Below, in pieces: positions 13,909 to 20,846 of a stretch of 23,143 bases of DNA (within the stretch, counting starts at the first letter, position 1; each line of letters begins with the position of its first letter). Origin of the DNA: a virus; IMG/VR virus record IMGVR_UViG_3300021961_000661, positions 1 to 23,143 of that record, one strand, 5' to 3'. Made by a program: the position numbers and the translations under genes. The notes under the pieces were generated by a model. That model was not told the DNA's origin. It did not search any database and saw nothing but the letters and a program-made list of their open reading frames with translations.

Positions 13909-13977
13909 ACTTTGAAATATTAAATAAAAATCTTATTTTTAATTACAGTTTTTAATTTTCATTAGTCTTTGGTTTGT

Positions 13978-14011
13978 ACCGCCTGTTTTTGAAGTTCAGG
14001 CGGTTTTTTTT
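13978..14011 (+). terminator. Strong rho-independent terminator after ssb
   Basis: Perfect 8-bp stem ACCGCCTG (13978-13985) and CAGGCGGT (13997-14004), 11-nt loop, followed by a run of eight T. It lies about 70 nt after the ssb stop and 12 nt before the next ATG, separating two transcription units. Confidence 0.88.
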
Positions 14012-14022
14012 AAAAATAAGAT

Positions 14023-14448
14023 ATGTATTTAACATTTGAGCAGGCATTCAATATGATTAAGCCAAACGGCGCTAAAAATGCCAACTATTCAGCAACGCGA
14101 ATTAGACAGCTTATAAATTTAGGTCATTTAGTTGAAGCTAAACCTGAAATATTTGTTGATGATAATAGTATTTTTGTAAGTTTAGGCTACATTAAAACCG
14201 AAGGATTAGTTACTGAAGAATCTGTCAAAAGATATATTTTTGAGCGCAAAGAACTTAAAAACAAGTTAGGCAAGATTCCTAAAAAGAACCGAGAAGTTAA
14301 GGCATATTTTGAAGATGACAGCTATACTAATTTTATGTCAATAGATGCTGCATGTTTATTTTTTGGCATATCTAGGGACAAAATAATGCGCAGTATTGAA
14401 AAGAAAAAATTTATTAAGGTTAAGAACGAAATGATAAAGTTTGTATAG
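14023..14448 (+). CDS. Putative DNA-binding protein with two HTH-like segments
   Basis: A 141-residue protein. Residues 24-36 (SATRIRQLINLGH) and the later VTEESVKRYIFER look like the beginning and end of an excisionase/MerR-like winged helix. A second segment (about 105-130: SIDAACLFFGISRDKIMRSI) reads like a NUMOD1-type or small HTH unit. It lies directly behind the ssb terminator, as first gene of the next rightward block, a position often held by regulators. I found no obvious TAnnTTTG promoter between terminator and ATG. DNA binding is inferred; no named family is claimed. Confidence 0.55.
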   Translation: MYLTFEQAFNMIKPNGAKNANYSATRIRQLINLGHLVEAKPEIFVDDNSIFVSLGYIKTEGLVTEESVKRYIFERKELKNKLGKIPKKNREVKAYFEDDSYTNFMSIDAACLFFGISRDKIMRSIEKKKFIKVKNEMIKFV

Positions 14449-14482
14449 TCCTATGGCGGAATTGGACTACTAAAATTAACAC

Positions 14483-14644
14483 ATGAAACACATTGCAGCA
14501 ATATCACAAATAATAGTCTATTTTCTTATTAGCTATTTTTTTACATGGCAATTGTCGCTTTTGATATTTTTAGCCATATTTTTTAACAACTTACAAAAAA
14601 ACACACATGTTCAACGAATTAGCAAAAAGTATTCACGAAGGTAA
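14483..14644 (+). CDS. Small hydrophobic membrane protein, 53 aa
   Basis: ATG at 14483, TAA at 14642-14644. Residues about 4-35 are almost continuously hydrophobic (IIVYFLISYFFTWQLSLLIF), enough for one long or two short membrane segments, followed by a basic tail (VQRISKKYSRR). It fills the gap between two genes and overlaps the MazG-like gene by 38 nt, a larger overlap than most here. It could be a small holin or antiholin-like protein, or a spurious frame. Confidence 0.4.
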   Translation: MKHIAAISQIIVYFLISYFFTWQLSLLIFLAIFFNNLQKNTHVQRISKKYSRR

Positions 14645-14963
14645 CAAGGCACGTGGATTTTGGGAAGAAGACCGCAAATTGACTGAAGTTGTAATGCTTA
14701 CAGTTTGTGAATTAGCTGAAGCAATAGAAGCGGACCGCGCTGGCAAATGGGTTGATGAAACTGATTTAATTAAATATCTAAATAAATATGAACCCGATAC
14801 ATTTCGCGAAACTATAAAAGACACCGTACAGGATGAAATAGCCGATGCAATAATACGTATTTTAGACTTTAGCCATAAGTTTAATATTGACTTAGATTTT
14901 CACATTAAAGCTAAATTAGCTTACAACGCTTCAAGACCTTACAAACATGGCAAATCATACTGA
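14607..14963 (+). CDS. MazG-like nucleotide pyrophosphohydrolase
   Basis: A 118-residue all-helical protein of the MazG-like NTP pyrophosphatase superfamily, which hydrolyses (d)NTPs to monophosphates and pyrophosphate. The metal-binding pattern is visible: CELAEAIEADRAGK (ExxE type, 34-47) and later VQDEIADAIIRILDF (ExxD, about 74-88). Phage members may clear modified nucleotides or reduce alarmone (p)ppGpp levels; which applies here cannot be told. It overlaps the next gene, which also has an ExxD motif, by 17 nt, so they may be partners. Confidence 0.82.
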   Translation: MFNELAKSIHEGNKARGFWEEDRKLTEVVMLTVCELAEAIEADRAGKWVDETDLIKYLNKYEPDTFRETIKDTVQDEIADAIIRILDFSHKFNIDLDFHIKAKLAYNASRPYKHGKSY

Positions 14964-15150
14964 TAGTATTGTTGAATCGGTTGTACAAAAATTTCAACAA
15001 CGTTCCGAAATAGGAATAAAAAAATACGGTAAAACACTAGATAGAAATGATTTGAACTTTATTGAATGGGTTAATCATTTACAGGAAGAACTTATGGATG
15101 CTATTCTTTATGCTGAAAAATTAAAACAAAATGCTAATACTAAATTCTAA
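14947..15150 (+). CDS. Small MazG-like helical phage protein, 67 aa
   Basis: A 67-residue protein with RSEIGIKKYGKTLDRNDL (19-36) and HLQEELMDAILYAEKLKQ (44-61). The EELMDA segment has the ExxD spacing of MazG-type helices. The RxxxGIxKYGxTL pattern is frequent in small phage proteins, to my knowledge of unknown role. It may be a half-domain that dimerises or pairs with the MazG-like protein just before it. Overlaps 17 nt upstream and 20 nt with the endolysin gene. Confidence 0.7.
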   Translation: MANHTDSIVESVVQKFQQRSEIGIKKYGKTLDRNDLNFIEWVNHLQEELMDAILYAEKLKQNANTKF

Positions 15151-15841
15151 TTCATTGGCAGTTGTAAGGATGCAAATGCAACTTAGACAGCTTGATTTTT
15201 ATAATGGCTTAATAGATGGTTTTTTTGATGAAACGGTACGAAATGCTGTTATTGAATTTCAAAAAAAATATCAGTTAGTTCCCGATGGAATTGCAGGACC
15301 TAAAACATTAACAGTTTTAAATACTGTTTGCGCAAATGGTTTTCACACTTTGTTTTTACATTGTTCAGCTGGTCCTGAATTTCGCGATGCAAAAGCTGAA
15401 CAAATAATAGCTATGCACACTTTGCCCATTTCTAAAGGTGGGCGCGGTTGGTCTAAGCCCGGTTATTCAGATGTAATTGAAACAAGCGGCAAACTTGTAA
15501 ACATTTGGAAGTATAACAATGATAATCTAATAAATGAATGGGAACAAACGTGGGGCGTTTTAGGCACTACACTATTAAATAGAAATGCAAGGCATATTTG
15601 CTATATTGGTGGCATGACTGCTGACATGCGAATGCCAAAAGATACAAGAACACCCGGTCAATTACTTACGATGTATAATTATATTCATGACATAGTAAAA
15701 CAAAATCCAAAAATTATCATTGCAGGACATAACCAAGTACAGAATAAAGCATGTCCAAGTTTTGATGTGCCTAAATATTTAGAATCAATAAATATACCTA
15801 GTTATAATATTGCACATTGGTCAAGCAAACTTAAAATATGA
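15131..15841 (+). CDS. Endolysin: peptidoglycan-binding domain plus N-acetylmuramoyl-L-alanine amidase
   Basis: A 236-residue endolysin with no signal peptide, so it would need a holin to reach the wall. Residues 8-66 are a PG_binding_1 domain (VVRMQMQLRQLDFYNGLIDG, then VPDGIAGPKTL). Residues 70-215 resemble T7 lysozyme-type zinc amidases: FLHCSAG (His77), GGRGWSKPGYSDVI (103-116), AGHNQVQNKACPSF with His200 and Cys208, giving the His/His/Cys zinc site, and Lys206 as a candidate catalytic residue. It would cut the amide bond between muramic acid and the stem peptide. The holin-family gene lies on the opposite strand about 1 kb away. Confidence 0.92.
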   Translation: MLILNSNSLAVVRMQMQLRQLDFYNGLIDGFFDETVRNAVIEFQKKYQLVPDGIAGPKTLTVLNTVCANGFHTLFLHCSAGPEFRDAKAEQIIAMHTLPISKGGRGWSKPGYSDVIETSGKLVNIWKYNNDNLINEWEQTWGVLGTTLLNRNARHICYIGGMTADMRMPKDTRTPGQLLTMYNYIHDIVKQNPKIIIAGHNQVQNKACPSFDVPKYLESINIPSYNIAHWSSKLKI

Positions 15842-16014
15842 CACATACAGAGCGACATAGATTAACAAGGCTGTTAAACTATAATAAAGGTTTTCAAGAT
15901 GCTTTAATTTGGATTCAGAATGACCAGCCTTATGATGAAGAAATTGAATTAAAAATTGATATTATATTACATAAAATTGAACAAATCGAAAACAGACTAA
16001 AGAATGACAAATGA
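15838..16014 (+). CDS. Small charged helical protein, 58 aa
   Basis: ATG at 15838 overlaps the endolysin stop by 4 nt (ATGA), TGA at 16012-16014. The protein is helical: RLTRLLNYNKGFQDALIWIQ, then EEIELKIDIILHKIEQIENRL, the latter with heptad-like spacing suggesting a short coiled coil. No function is recognised. The precise overlaps with both neighbours make it a likely gene despite its size. Confidence 0.6.
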   Translation: MTHTERHRLTRLLNYNKGFQDALIWIQNDQPYDEEIELKIDIILHKIEQIENRLKNDK

Positions 16015-16402
16015 AGAAAAAAAAGCGGCACTAATTGAAAAGATAGGTGAGCAAAAAGTAAATGAACTAACGCAAAATATTTGGCTGTTGTTAGGTTCGC
16101 TTAAGACTGCAAAATATGCTATTGCACAGTTTGAGCCTAAGAAGCTAAAATTTGAAATGAAAAAACGTTTTATAGACTTGCATACAGCTATAAACTTATT
16201 TGTTAATACGTTTGAAAAGGCTGCAAATCCTAAAGAACGCGAATTGCTAAATACAACTTCTTATGAAAATGTCGGTGCCGTTGCTGAATTGATAGCTATG
16301 GCAATAACGTTGCCTGAATCACAAATTGAATGGTATTTGGATGAATGCAAAAAACTTACTTACGTAGCTTTTAATAGGTCACAGGATGAATTGCGTAGTT
16401 GA
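16004..16402 (+). CDS. Hypothetical protein, 132 aa
   Basis: I do not recognise the family. It is predicted largely helical, with a charged start (MTNEEKKAALIEKIGEQKV), an IWLLLGSLKTAKYAIAQF helix too short and interrupted to be a firm membrane segment, and a leucine/alanine-rich helix VGAVAELIAMAITL. It overlaps the previous small gene by 11 nt and the next by 17 nt. Probably cytoplasmic. Confidence 0.6.
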   Translation: MTNEEKKAALIEKIGEQKVNELTQNIWLLLGSLKTAKYAIAQFEPKKLKFEMKKRFIDLHTAINLFVNTFEKAANPKERELLNTTSYENVGAVAELIAMAITLPESQIEWYLDECKKLTYVAFNRSQDELRS

Positions 16403-16781
16403 ATCAGTCAGTAAGCTGTTTAATATTGATGTCAGTAAGTTTCCTGACCGTGAAGTAGGTTATGCAATGTGCGATATTCAAAGAATGATACCAAATGAAT
16501 ATTCTGTTTGGATTGTTTATGCTAATCACACTAAATGTATAAACTTTGACTTATTAAAACAGTTGCCAAAATCAGATAATTATATACCTTTATTTTTGTT
16601 TAAATCAATTATGTCAAGCCGATATAAGTTGCATTGTGAATTTTGCCTTTATGACAGAAATACAGTCAATATAGATGGCAAAGAATATGATTCTGATGAA
16701 TACTTCAAACAGAATAAAATAATTCAAGTGGCGGCAATTATTCAATATGACACACATAAAATATTAAGCATCCTAAAATGA
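16386..16781 (+). CDS. Hypothetical protein, 131 aa, last gene of the rightward block
   Basis: I do not recognise it. It contains mixed helix and strand (SVWIVYANHTKCINFDLL, YIPLFLFKSIM) and five cysteines, including HCEFC (CxxC). It ends at TGA 16779-16781, immediately before the convergent terminator region. No signal peptide. Close packing against the previous gene (17-nt overlap) supports expression. Confidence 0.6.
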   Translation: MNCVVESVSKLFNIDVSKFPDREVGYAMCDIQRMIPNEYSVWIVYANHTKCINFDLLKQLPKSDNYIPLFLFKSIMSSRYKLHCEFCLYDRNTVNIDGKEYDSDEYFKQNKIIQVAAIIQYDTHKILSILK

Positions 16782-16807
16782 AAACCGCTGCCAAAAAAGA
16801 CAGCGGT
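16774..16807 (-). terminator. Leftward terminator after the holin gene
   Basis: The stem is ACCGCTG (16784-16790) and CAGCGGT (16801-16807) with a 10-nt loop. Read on the minus strand it is followed by a T-rich tract (TTTCATTTT). It lies 29 nt beyond the holin stop codon, at the end of the leftward late operon. No T-run follows it on the plus strand. Confidence 0.7.
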
Positions 16808-16835
16808 CACACATGAAAACACAAAAGAGCAAAAT

Positions 16836-17297
16836 TTATTCACCTGCTGGTTTATCACTAGCAGGTTTTTTTAATATATCTTTAGGATTCGGAATAAAGC
16901 CTTTAAAATAACCGATTATATCAACGCCTGTTGTTTGGCTAACGTTTTCAAATATTGATTTTAGCTCAATGCCACAAACAAATAAAGCAACGTAATATGA
17001 TAGTGTAAATTCTAGGTCAAGCATCCACGTAAAAACCTGACTACTTATTATCGCTAAACAATAATCATTCATTTTGTTTATAGTACGTCTAAAACCTTTT
17101 GATTGTATTTTTTCGCCAAGTGCTTTAGCTTTACGAACGCCTGTTAAAAAGTCAACTAAAAGCATTACAGATAAACAAATAATAAGGGGCTTTAAAATGC
17201 AAAGTTGAAGTTTAATTTCGGGCAAAACTTTCATAAAATAGTTAAGCGAATCAGATGCTAATTTCAAAGAATCGGCGGTAATAGTCAGGGAATCCAT
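16836..17297 (-). CDS. Phage holin (TcdE / phage_holin_4-like family)
   Basis: A 153-residue holin, which forms membrane holes that release or activate endolysin. The family signature is LLVDFLTGVRKAKALGEKIQ (46-65) and SKGFRRTINKMNDYC, with a later ELKSIFENV (111-119). Hydrophobic segments are at about 30-50 and 80-110. It begins with one base shared with the preceding gene (TAATG arrangement) and is last in the leftward late operon. Its final codons (KPASDKPAGE) double as a rho-independent terminator for the opposite strand (16842-16872). The amidase endolysin is encoded convergently on the other strand. Confidence 0.87.
   Translation of the reverse strand: MDSLTITADSLKLASDSLNYFMKVLPEIKLQLCILKPLIICLSVMLLVDFLTGVRKAKALGEKIQSKGFRRTINKMNDYCLAIISSQVFTWMLDLEFTLSYYVALFVCGIELKSIFENVSQTTGVDIIGYFKGFIPNPKDILKKPASDKPAGE
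16842..16872 (+). terminator. Rightward terminator embedded in the 3' end of the holin gene
   Basis: Stem ACCTGCTGG (16842-16850) and CTAGCAGGT (16858-16866) with one G-T pair and a 7-nt loop, followed by seven T in all (16866-16872). It serves the plus-strand operon ending at 16781, yet lies inside the coding end of the minus-strand holin gene. Confidence 0.82.
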
Positions 17298-17809
17298 TAT
17301 TCAATTTTAATATATCGTGAAACAATAACCGCGGCTGGTGTTCCTATAAAAATAAACCACCACGGCAACGGTACAAAGATAATAAAAAAAATGAATGTTA
17401 TCATAGAAATCCACGTTCCAAAACATATAGGACACGCTCCCATCATTGACCAATAGTTATTTTTCATATTATTTTCGACATCATTATAAACCATGTCGAT
17501 TTGTTGTAAATACTCTTTGTATATACTATCGGCTTGTTCAGCTGTTTTATTCTGCAATTCAGCATTTAATTCAATGTCGCGTTTAGCTTTCCATTTGTTA
17601 TAATTTGCCCATACGCGGCTTTTTTCTTTGCGTTCGAAATCAAGATAGCGTTTAGAAATAAATTTGCCATAAGCCGAAAATATGCGCCCTGTATAAAATT
17701 CCCCCTGCACAGGCGAACCGATGCAATAATGTAAAAATTTAATTATGCAAGATGCAAATATTGTAAGTGTTATAAGTGATAGCATTACACAATAAATTGA
17801 GTTAGCCAT
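17297..17809 (-). CDS. Membrane protein with central charged domain, late operon
   Basis: A 170-residue protein with a hydrophobic N-terminus (8-30), a charged helical central part (about 48-115, KRYLDFERKEKSRVWANYNK) and a C-terminal hydrophobic hairpin (about 128-165: ISMITFIFFIIFVPLPWWF). The motif GACPICFGTW before the hairpin contains CxxC. I do not recognise the family. Its position just before the holin suggests a role in lysis or the virion-membrane interface, but this is inference. It overlaps the upstream gene by 25 nt. Confidence 0.65.
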   Translation of the reverse strand: MANSIYCVMLSLITLTIFASCIIKFLHYCIGSPVQGEFYTGRIFSAYGKFISKRYLDFERKEKSRVWANYNKWKAKRDIELNAELQNKTAEQADSIYKEYLQQIDMVYNDVENNMKNNYWSMMGACPICFGTWISMITFIFFIIFVPLPWWFIFIGTPAAVIVSRYIKIE

Positions 17810-18021
17810 TGATTAACCATATTAGGAACATCACTATCTTCCCAAGTATCTACGTAAGGCATATCTTCAGCACGAACACCAAAAGAAGCCGTATCTGTAA
17901 ATAAAACAACATCAACAGACAAAAGCTTATCAACTGCCTTATCTCCTATTGTGTTCATATGTATTTCTATGTTTTGAGTTGTTATTTCGACTTTGAATTG
18001 TGGAAACTTATAAGTTGGCAT
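17785..18021 (-). CDS. Small hypothetical late protein, 78 aa
   Basis: I do not recognise it. It has a strand-rich start (TYKFPQFKVEITTQNIEIHM) and an acidic, tryptophan-containing end (YVDTWEDSDVPNMVNQWL). It lies between the DUF1566 adhesin and the membrane protein in the leftward late operon, so a small virion or assembly factor is plausible. There is no signal or membrane segment. Confidence 0.6.
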   Translation of the reverse strand: MPTYKFPQFKVEITTQNIEIHMNTIGDKAVDKLLSVDVVLFTDTASFGVRAEDMPYVDTWEDSDVPNMVNQWLTQFIV

Positions 18022-18039
18022 TTTTATTATTTTTTTATG

Positions 18040-18675
18040 TTATGAAAGTGTTGTTCCAGTTACTGTAAAAGTTCGGCAGGGAATTGCTCTATAACTTATG
18101 CTTGTATTTGTTTTTACTCTTACTGATATAAAATTTGGTGAAGTTAAAAATTGATTATTAATTATATAAGCAGATGTAGTGCTATTTGGCGCTGTTGTAG
18201 ATGTCCAATAATATCCAGAGGGCAAAGTATCAAAAGGTGGATATCCTAAAGGTCTAGTTAAAGGATTCAAATCTGCTATTGAAAATAAACTCATAAATTC
18301 GGTAATATTAGGCAATCTCCAACCATTTGTAAAACTCCCTATACTAAAAAGTAAAGAATTATCAATTGCATCATTCCAAGAAACATCGGTGTAAGTACCT
18401 CTTATTCTATACCACCCCAAAACCTCAGAACCATCATATGTACTCCAATCTATTACAATATTATTAGCGTAAACTTGAGTTCCTAATTCATCTGTAAATC
18501 TGTCTGTTGTGCCAAAGACATTATTTTCTGCAAGTGTGAAAAAATCAACATTTCTACCCGCTTGTAAATCTCCATCGTCACCCGTTCTGTAAGACGTTGT
18601 TTGTCCTGTTTTCATTAGTGTAGCCGTGCTAATGCTTGTGCCACCTGCAACCGCTTTAATATAATTTCCTATCAT
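18040..18675 (-). CDS. DUF1566/Lcl_C domain protein, probable tail adhesin
   Basis: A 211-residue late protein. The N-terminal part contains LMKTGQTTSYRTGDDGDLQAG (20-40) and later VIDWSTYDGSEVLGWYR (74-90). The C-terminal half has the Lcl_C/DUF1566 signature: NGWRLPNITEFMSLF (117-131), GYYWTSTT (154-161) and a closing YRAIPCRTF (195-203). This fold is related to the C-type-lectin/FGE fold and is often used for surface binding, so host recognition is a reasonable guess. It lies next to a tail-fibre-like protein (18678-19271). Arginine codons are nearly all AGA, unlike much of the late operon. Such proteins can be targets of diversity-generating retroelements, but no reverse transcriptase is in this window. 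Confidence 0.75.
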   Translation of the reverse strand: MIGNYIKAVAGGTSISTATLMKTGQTTSYRTGDDGDLQAGRNVDFFTLAENNVFGTTDRFTDELGTQVYANNIVIDWSTYDGSEVLGWYRIRGTYTDVSWNDAIDNSLLFSIGSFTNGWRLPNITEFMSLFSIADLNPLTRPLGYPPFDTLPSGYYWTSTTAPNSTTSAYIINNQFLTSPNFISVRVKTNTSISYRAIPCRTFTVTGTTLS

Positions 18676-18677
18676 AA

Positions 18678-19271
18678 TTAAACTTTTTCAACGTTAAGAT
18701 TTACAACCGCTGCTGTATCAACAGTAACAGTTATTTTGCTACCTACTGCAATTGTATTAGTTAATGTATAAGGTACACCATCATCGTCAATAGTTGTAAC
18801 AGGTGTATTTAAAATATCAGTAACACTATTTATTTTTAGGTCATAAGGCGCATAAAAATCAACTGTCAAAGCATCAACAAGTTCAACTGTATAAATTAAA
18901 TCAGTTGCTAATTCATCGATAGCATCTTGAACATTTGTAGCCGTTAAACCTGAAATAGTATTATTATAAGTAATTGCAGATGCAGCACCACCACCCCCAC
19001 TAACTACAAAAAAAAAATCGCTTGCTAACAATGCAGCAAGGTCAGCACAATCACCTGTAAATGGTATCGCAGCAGCTGGTACAACTTGTGTATTTGCAAC
19101 GGTTGCAGGGTCAAAATATTCTACGCTTCCATTGTCTTGTTCTACTTTAACAGAACCGTTTGCATTGCATTCAATTTCTACAATGTCAGGATTTAAACTG
19201 TTAATAAAATCTCCGCTAGCGTTATCATAAATAGCTACATTGCCATTTGCGAGTTTTACAATATCAATCAT
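18678..19271 (-). CDS. Tail-fibre-like structural protein
   Basis: A 197-residue protein rich in Asn, Thr, Asp and Val. The segment ITYNNTISGLTATNVQDAIDE (about 99-119) is a repeated-unit motif very common in phage tail fibres and appendages (GLxATNVQxAIDEL). Strand-rich N-terminal (KLANGNVAIYDNASG) and C-terminal (SKITVTVDTAAVVNLNVEKV) parts, plus a GGGGAA linker, fit a trimeric fibre or baseplate part. It lies 2 nt before the DUF1566 gene in the same operon, so the two may form one receptor-binding complex. Confidence 0.7.
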   Translation of the reverse strand: MIDIVKLANGNVAIYDNASGDFINSLNPDIVEIECNANGSVKVEQDNGSVEYFDPATVANTQVVPAAAIPFTGDCADLAALLASDFFFVVSGGGGAASAITYNNTISGLTATNVQDAIDELATDLIYTVELVDALTVDFYAPYDLKINSVTDILNTPVTTIDDDGVPYTLTNTIAVGSKITVTVDTAAVVNLNVEKV

Positions 19272-19274
19272 TTC

Positions 19275-19607
19275 TTATAAGTTTAATGTATTATTTGATA
19301 ATCCTATTTTAGTGCTAAATTCTATGCAATCGTATTCTATATTATCAATATTAAGTTTAACTATATTGCCATCGGGGTCTATTATTTGTCCTGTATATGT
19401 GTAATTTTCGTTTAAATTTTCAAGTGTAAAAATTACAATATCAAATAATGCAGCATTAAAACTGTAATAAATAGTAATATTTGAAAAATTTAATTCTAAT
19501 ATCCAAACACCTGCAATGGTTGCAATAATATCTGTATTAAAAACAGCATTACAACTATTTATGCAGCCCAAATTTAACGTATTTTCACAACAATTACAAC
19601 AAGCCAT
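19275..19607 (-). CDS. Protein with cysteine-rich N-terminus, late operon
   Basis: A 110-residue protein starting MACCNCCENTLNLGCINSCN, with seven cysteines in the first 19 residues. The remainder is strand-rich (GVWILELNFSNITIYYSF, FDIVIFTLENLNENYTY) and suggests a small beta-sandwich. No signal peptide. I recall similar CC-rich starts in late genes of Bacteroidota phages but cannot name a family. The cysteines could bind a metal or lock a virion part by disulfides. It is the first gene after the hairpin at 19638-19661. Confidence 0.65.
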   Translation of the reverse strand: MACCNCCENTLNLGCINSCNAVFNTDIIATIAGVWILELNFSNITIYYSFNAALFDIVIFTLENLNENYTYTGQIIDPDGNIVKLNIDNIEYDCIEFSTKIGLSNNTLNL

Positions 19608-19637
19608 ATATATAAAGTTTCAAATTTTTTAAAATAA

Positions 19638-19661
19638 CGGGGCTATTTATTCCAAGCCCCG
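19638..19661 (-). terminator. GC-rich hairpin, possible attenuator or weak terminator
   Basis: Stem CGGGGCT (19638-19644) and AGCCCCG (19655-19661), loop of 10 nt, in a 97-nt gap between two leftward genes. On the minus strand it is followed by TTATTTT rather than a full T-run, so termination may be partial, lowering expression of the distal tail-fibre and lysis genes. Confidence 0.5.
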
Positions 19662-19704
19662 ACTAATTGCCCCAAGGTAGCGAAATTTGGCGGCATAGTG
19701 AATC

Positions 19705-20277
19705 TTAACATATTTTAAACGGTTTACACTTTTCAGTTAGTGCAAAATCATAACGTAATTCAAAATCTATACTTACTATTTGCATTAAACTTTGTAATGT
19801 TTTTGCGTCTTTTCCTGTTTCAGATGCGTAAACAACCCAAGGCAAAATCTCATTTGATACCGGAAACAAACGCGGATTTACTATTGAATAATCATAGTTT
19901 ACAGCCTTTAAATTAGCACCATAAAGCGCAAACTTAACGCTATCTAATAACATTCTAGGGTCAGCACAAAGATGCCAAAATACTAATTTAAATGGAACAC
20001 GCACATCAAGTTCGATACCACAACTTCCCCTTTTAGTATTCGCTGCTTTTCGGACTTCAGAAATAGTACCATTAACACGGATATAATAGCCCGTTCCTGA
20101 GGTGTCTGTGATGCCAACATAATTACGGTGTCCATTTTGTGTAACATTTAAACTCACAACCTGTCCATCAGTATCTTTAACTGCAATACCTTGACCGTTC
20201 ACGTTTACGTTCACAGCTGCCATTTGCGCGTCAATTTGCTTTATTAGTTCGGTTATTATGTTTTGAGTTACGTACAT
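19705..20277 (-). CDS. Putative head-tail or tail structural protein, 190 aa
   Basis: A 190-residue late protein. The N-terminus is helical (TQNIITELIKQIDAQMAAV), then an unusual VNVNVNGQGIAVKDTDGQVV stretch and beta-rich segments (YYIRVNGTISEVRK, IELDVRVPFKLVFWHL). The C-terminus has SIDFELRYDFALTEKCKPFK. Location between the predicted neck or tail-completion gene and the fibre genes suggests a tail terminator or tube-linked part; the family was not recognised. Its start shares one base with the upstream stop. Confidence 0.6.
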   Translation of the reverse strand: MYVTQNIITELIKQIDAQMAAVNVNVNGQGIAVKDTDGQVVSLNVTQNGHRNYVGITDTSGTGYYIRVNGTISEVRKAANTKRGSCGIELDVRVPFKLVFWHLCADPRMLLDSVKFALYGANLKAVNYDYSIVNPRLFPVSNEILPWVVYASETGKDAKTLQSLMQIVSIDFELRYDFALTEKCKPFKIC

Positions 20278-20846
20278 TATAAATAAGTATCTATTTCTTC
20301 AAGTATTGCTAATAATTCATTTCGCGCGGCTGTTTCGCCCATTTCTTTTTCATCATTTGAAACTGTTGAAATGTCTTTGCCAAAACGTGCTTCTTGACTT
20401 TCCATTATATCAGCCATGCTATCATTCGTATAATTAACAGCACTTACAATTCCATTTTCAGTTACTTTTATGCTTTGAAATAACGAACCGCTAAAATTCA
20501 AATCTACCTTTTCAGCTTGCCTGCCTGTTAAATTACGTAATTCAGCATAGCCTTGTGTTAAATATTTAGTTTTGTGCGGATTGCCATTTTTAAAAACTGT
20601 TTGACCGTTTTTACCTTCGGGTTTTATGCCACCTGCTGAAACAGTTGTTAAACTTAGCGGATTTATATAAAATGGATTAACTGAATATTGACCTATCAAA
20701 CTTCCACTAGAATCCAAACCATCAAAAAATATCCTTTGCTTATATTCTGCAATGACTTGAAACGCGGCAACCTGTGAAATTCTACGCGCTGTATTTTCGT
20801 TGGCAATAACCTCTGAAAGTATTTTAAGTCTTGCAATTGCATTCAT
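20277..20846 (-). CDS. Putative tail-completion/neck protein, 189 aa
   Basis: A 189-residue protein. A helical start (RLKILSEVIANENTARRISQ) is followed by FFDGLDSSGSLIGQYS (40-55), then LTQGYAELRNLTGRQAEKVD (96-115) and SGSLFQSIKV (119-128). The SGxLxxSIxV with upstream YxELRxLTGR pattern resembles gp10-type or virion-morphogenesis tail-completion proteins, which commonly follow capsid genes. It ends with an acidic helix. Exact homology not established. One-base overlaps at both sides indicate coupled translation with its neighbours. Confidence 0.55.
   Translation of the reverse strand: MNAIARLKILSEVIANENTARRISQVAAFQVIAEYKQRIFFDGLDSSGSLIGQYSVNPFYINPLSLTTVSAGGIKPEGKNGQTVFKNGNPHKTKYLTQGYAELRNLTGRQAEKVDLNFSGSLFQSIKVTENGIVSAVNYTNDSMADIMESQEARFGKDISTVSNDEKEMGETAARNELLAILEEIDTYL

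Noticed and set aside
18040-18675. Diversity-generating retroelement
   Set aside because: Neither a reverse transcriptase nor a near-identical template repeat was seen in this window; kept only as something to look for outside.
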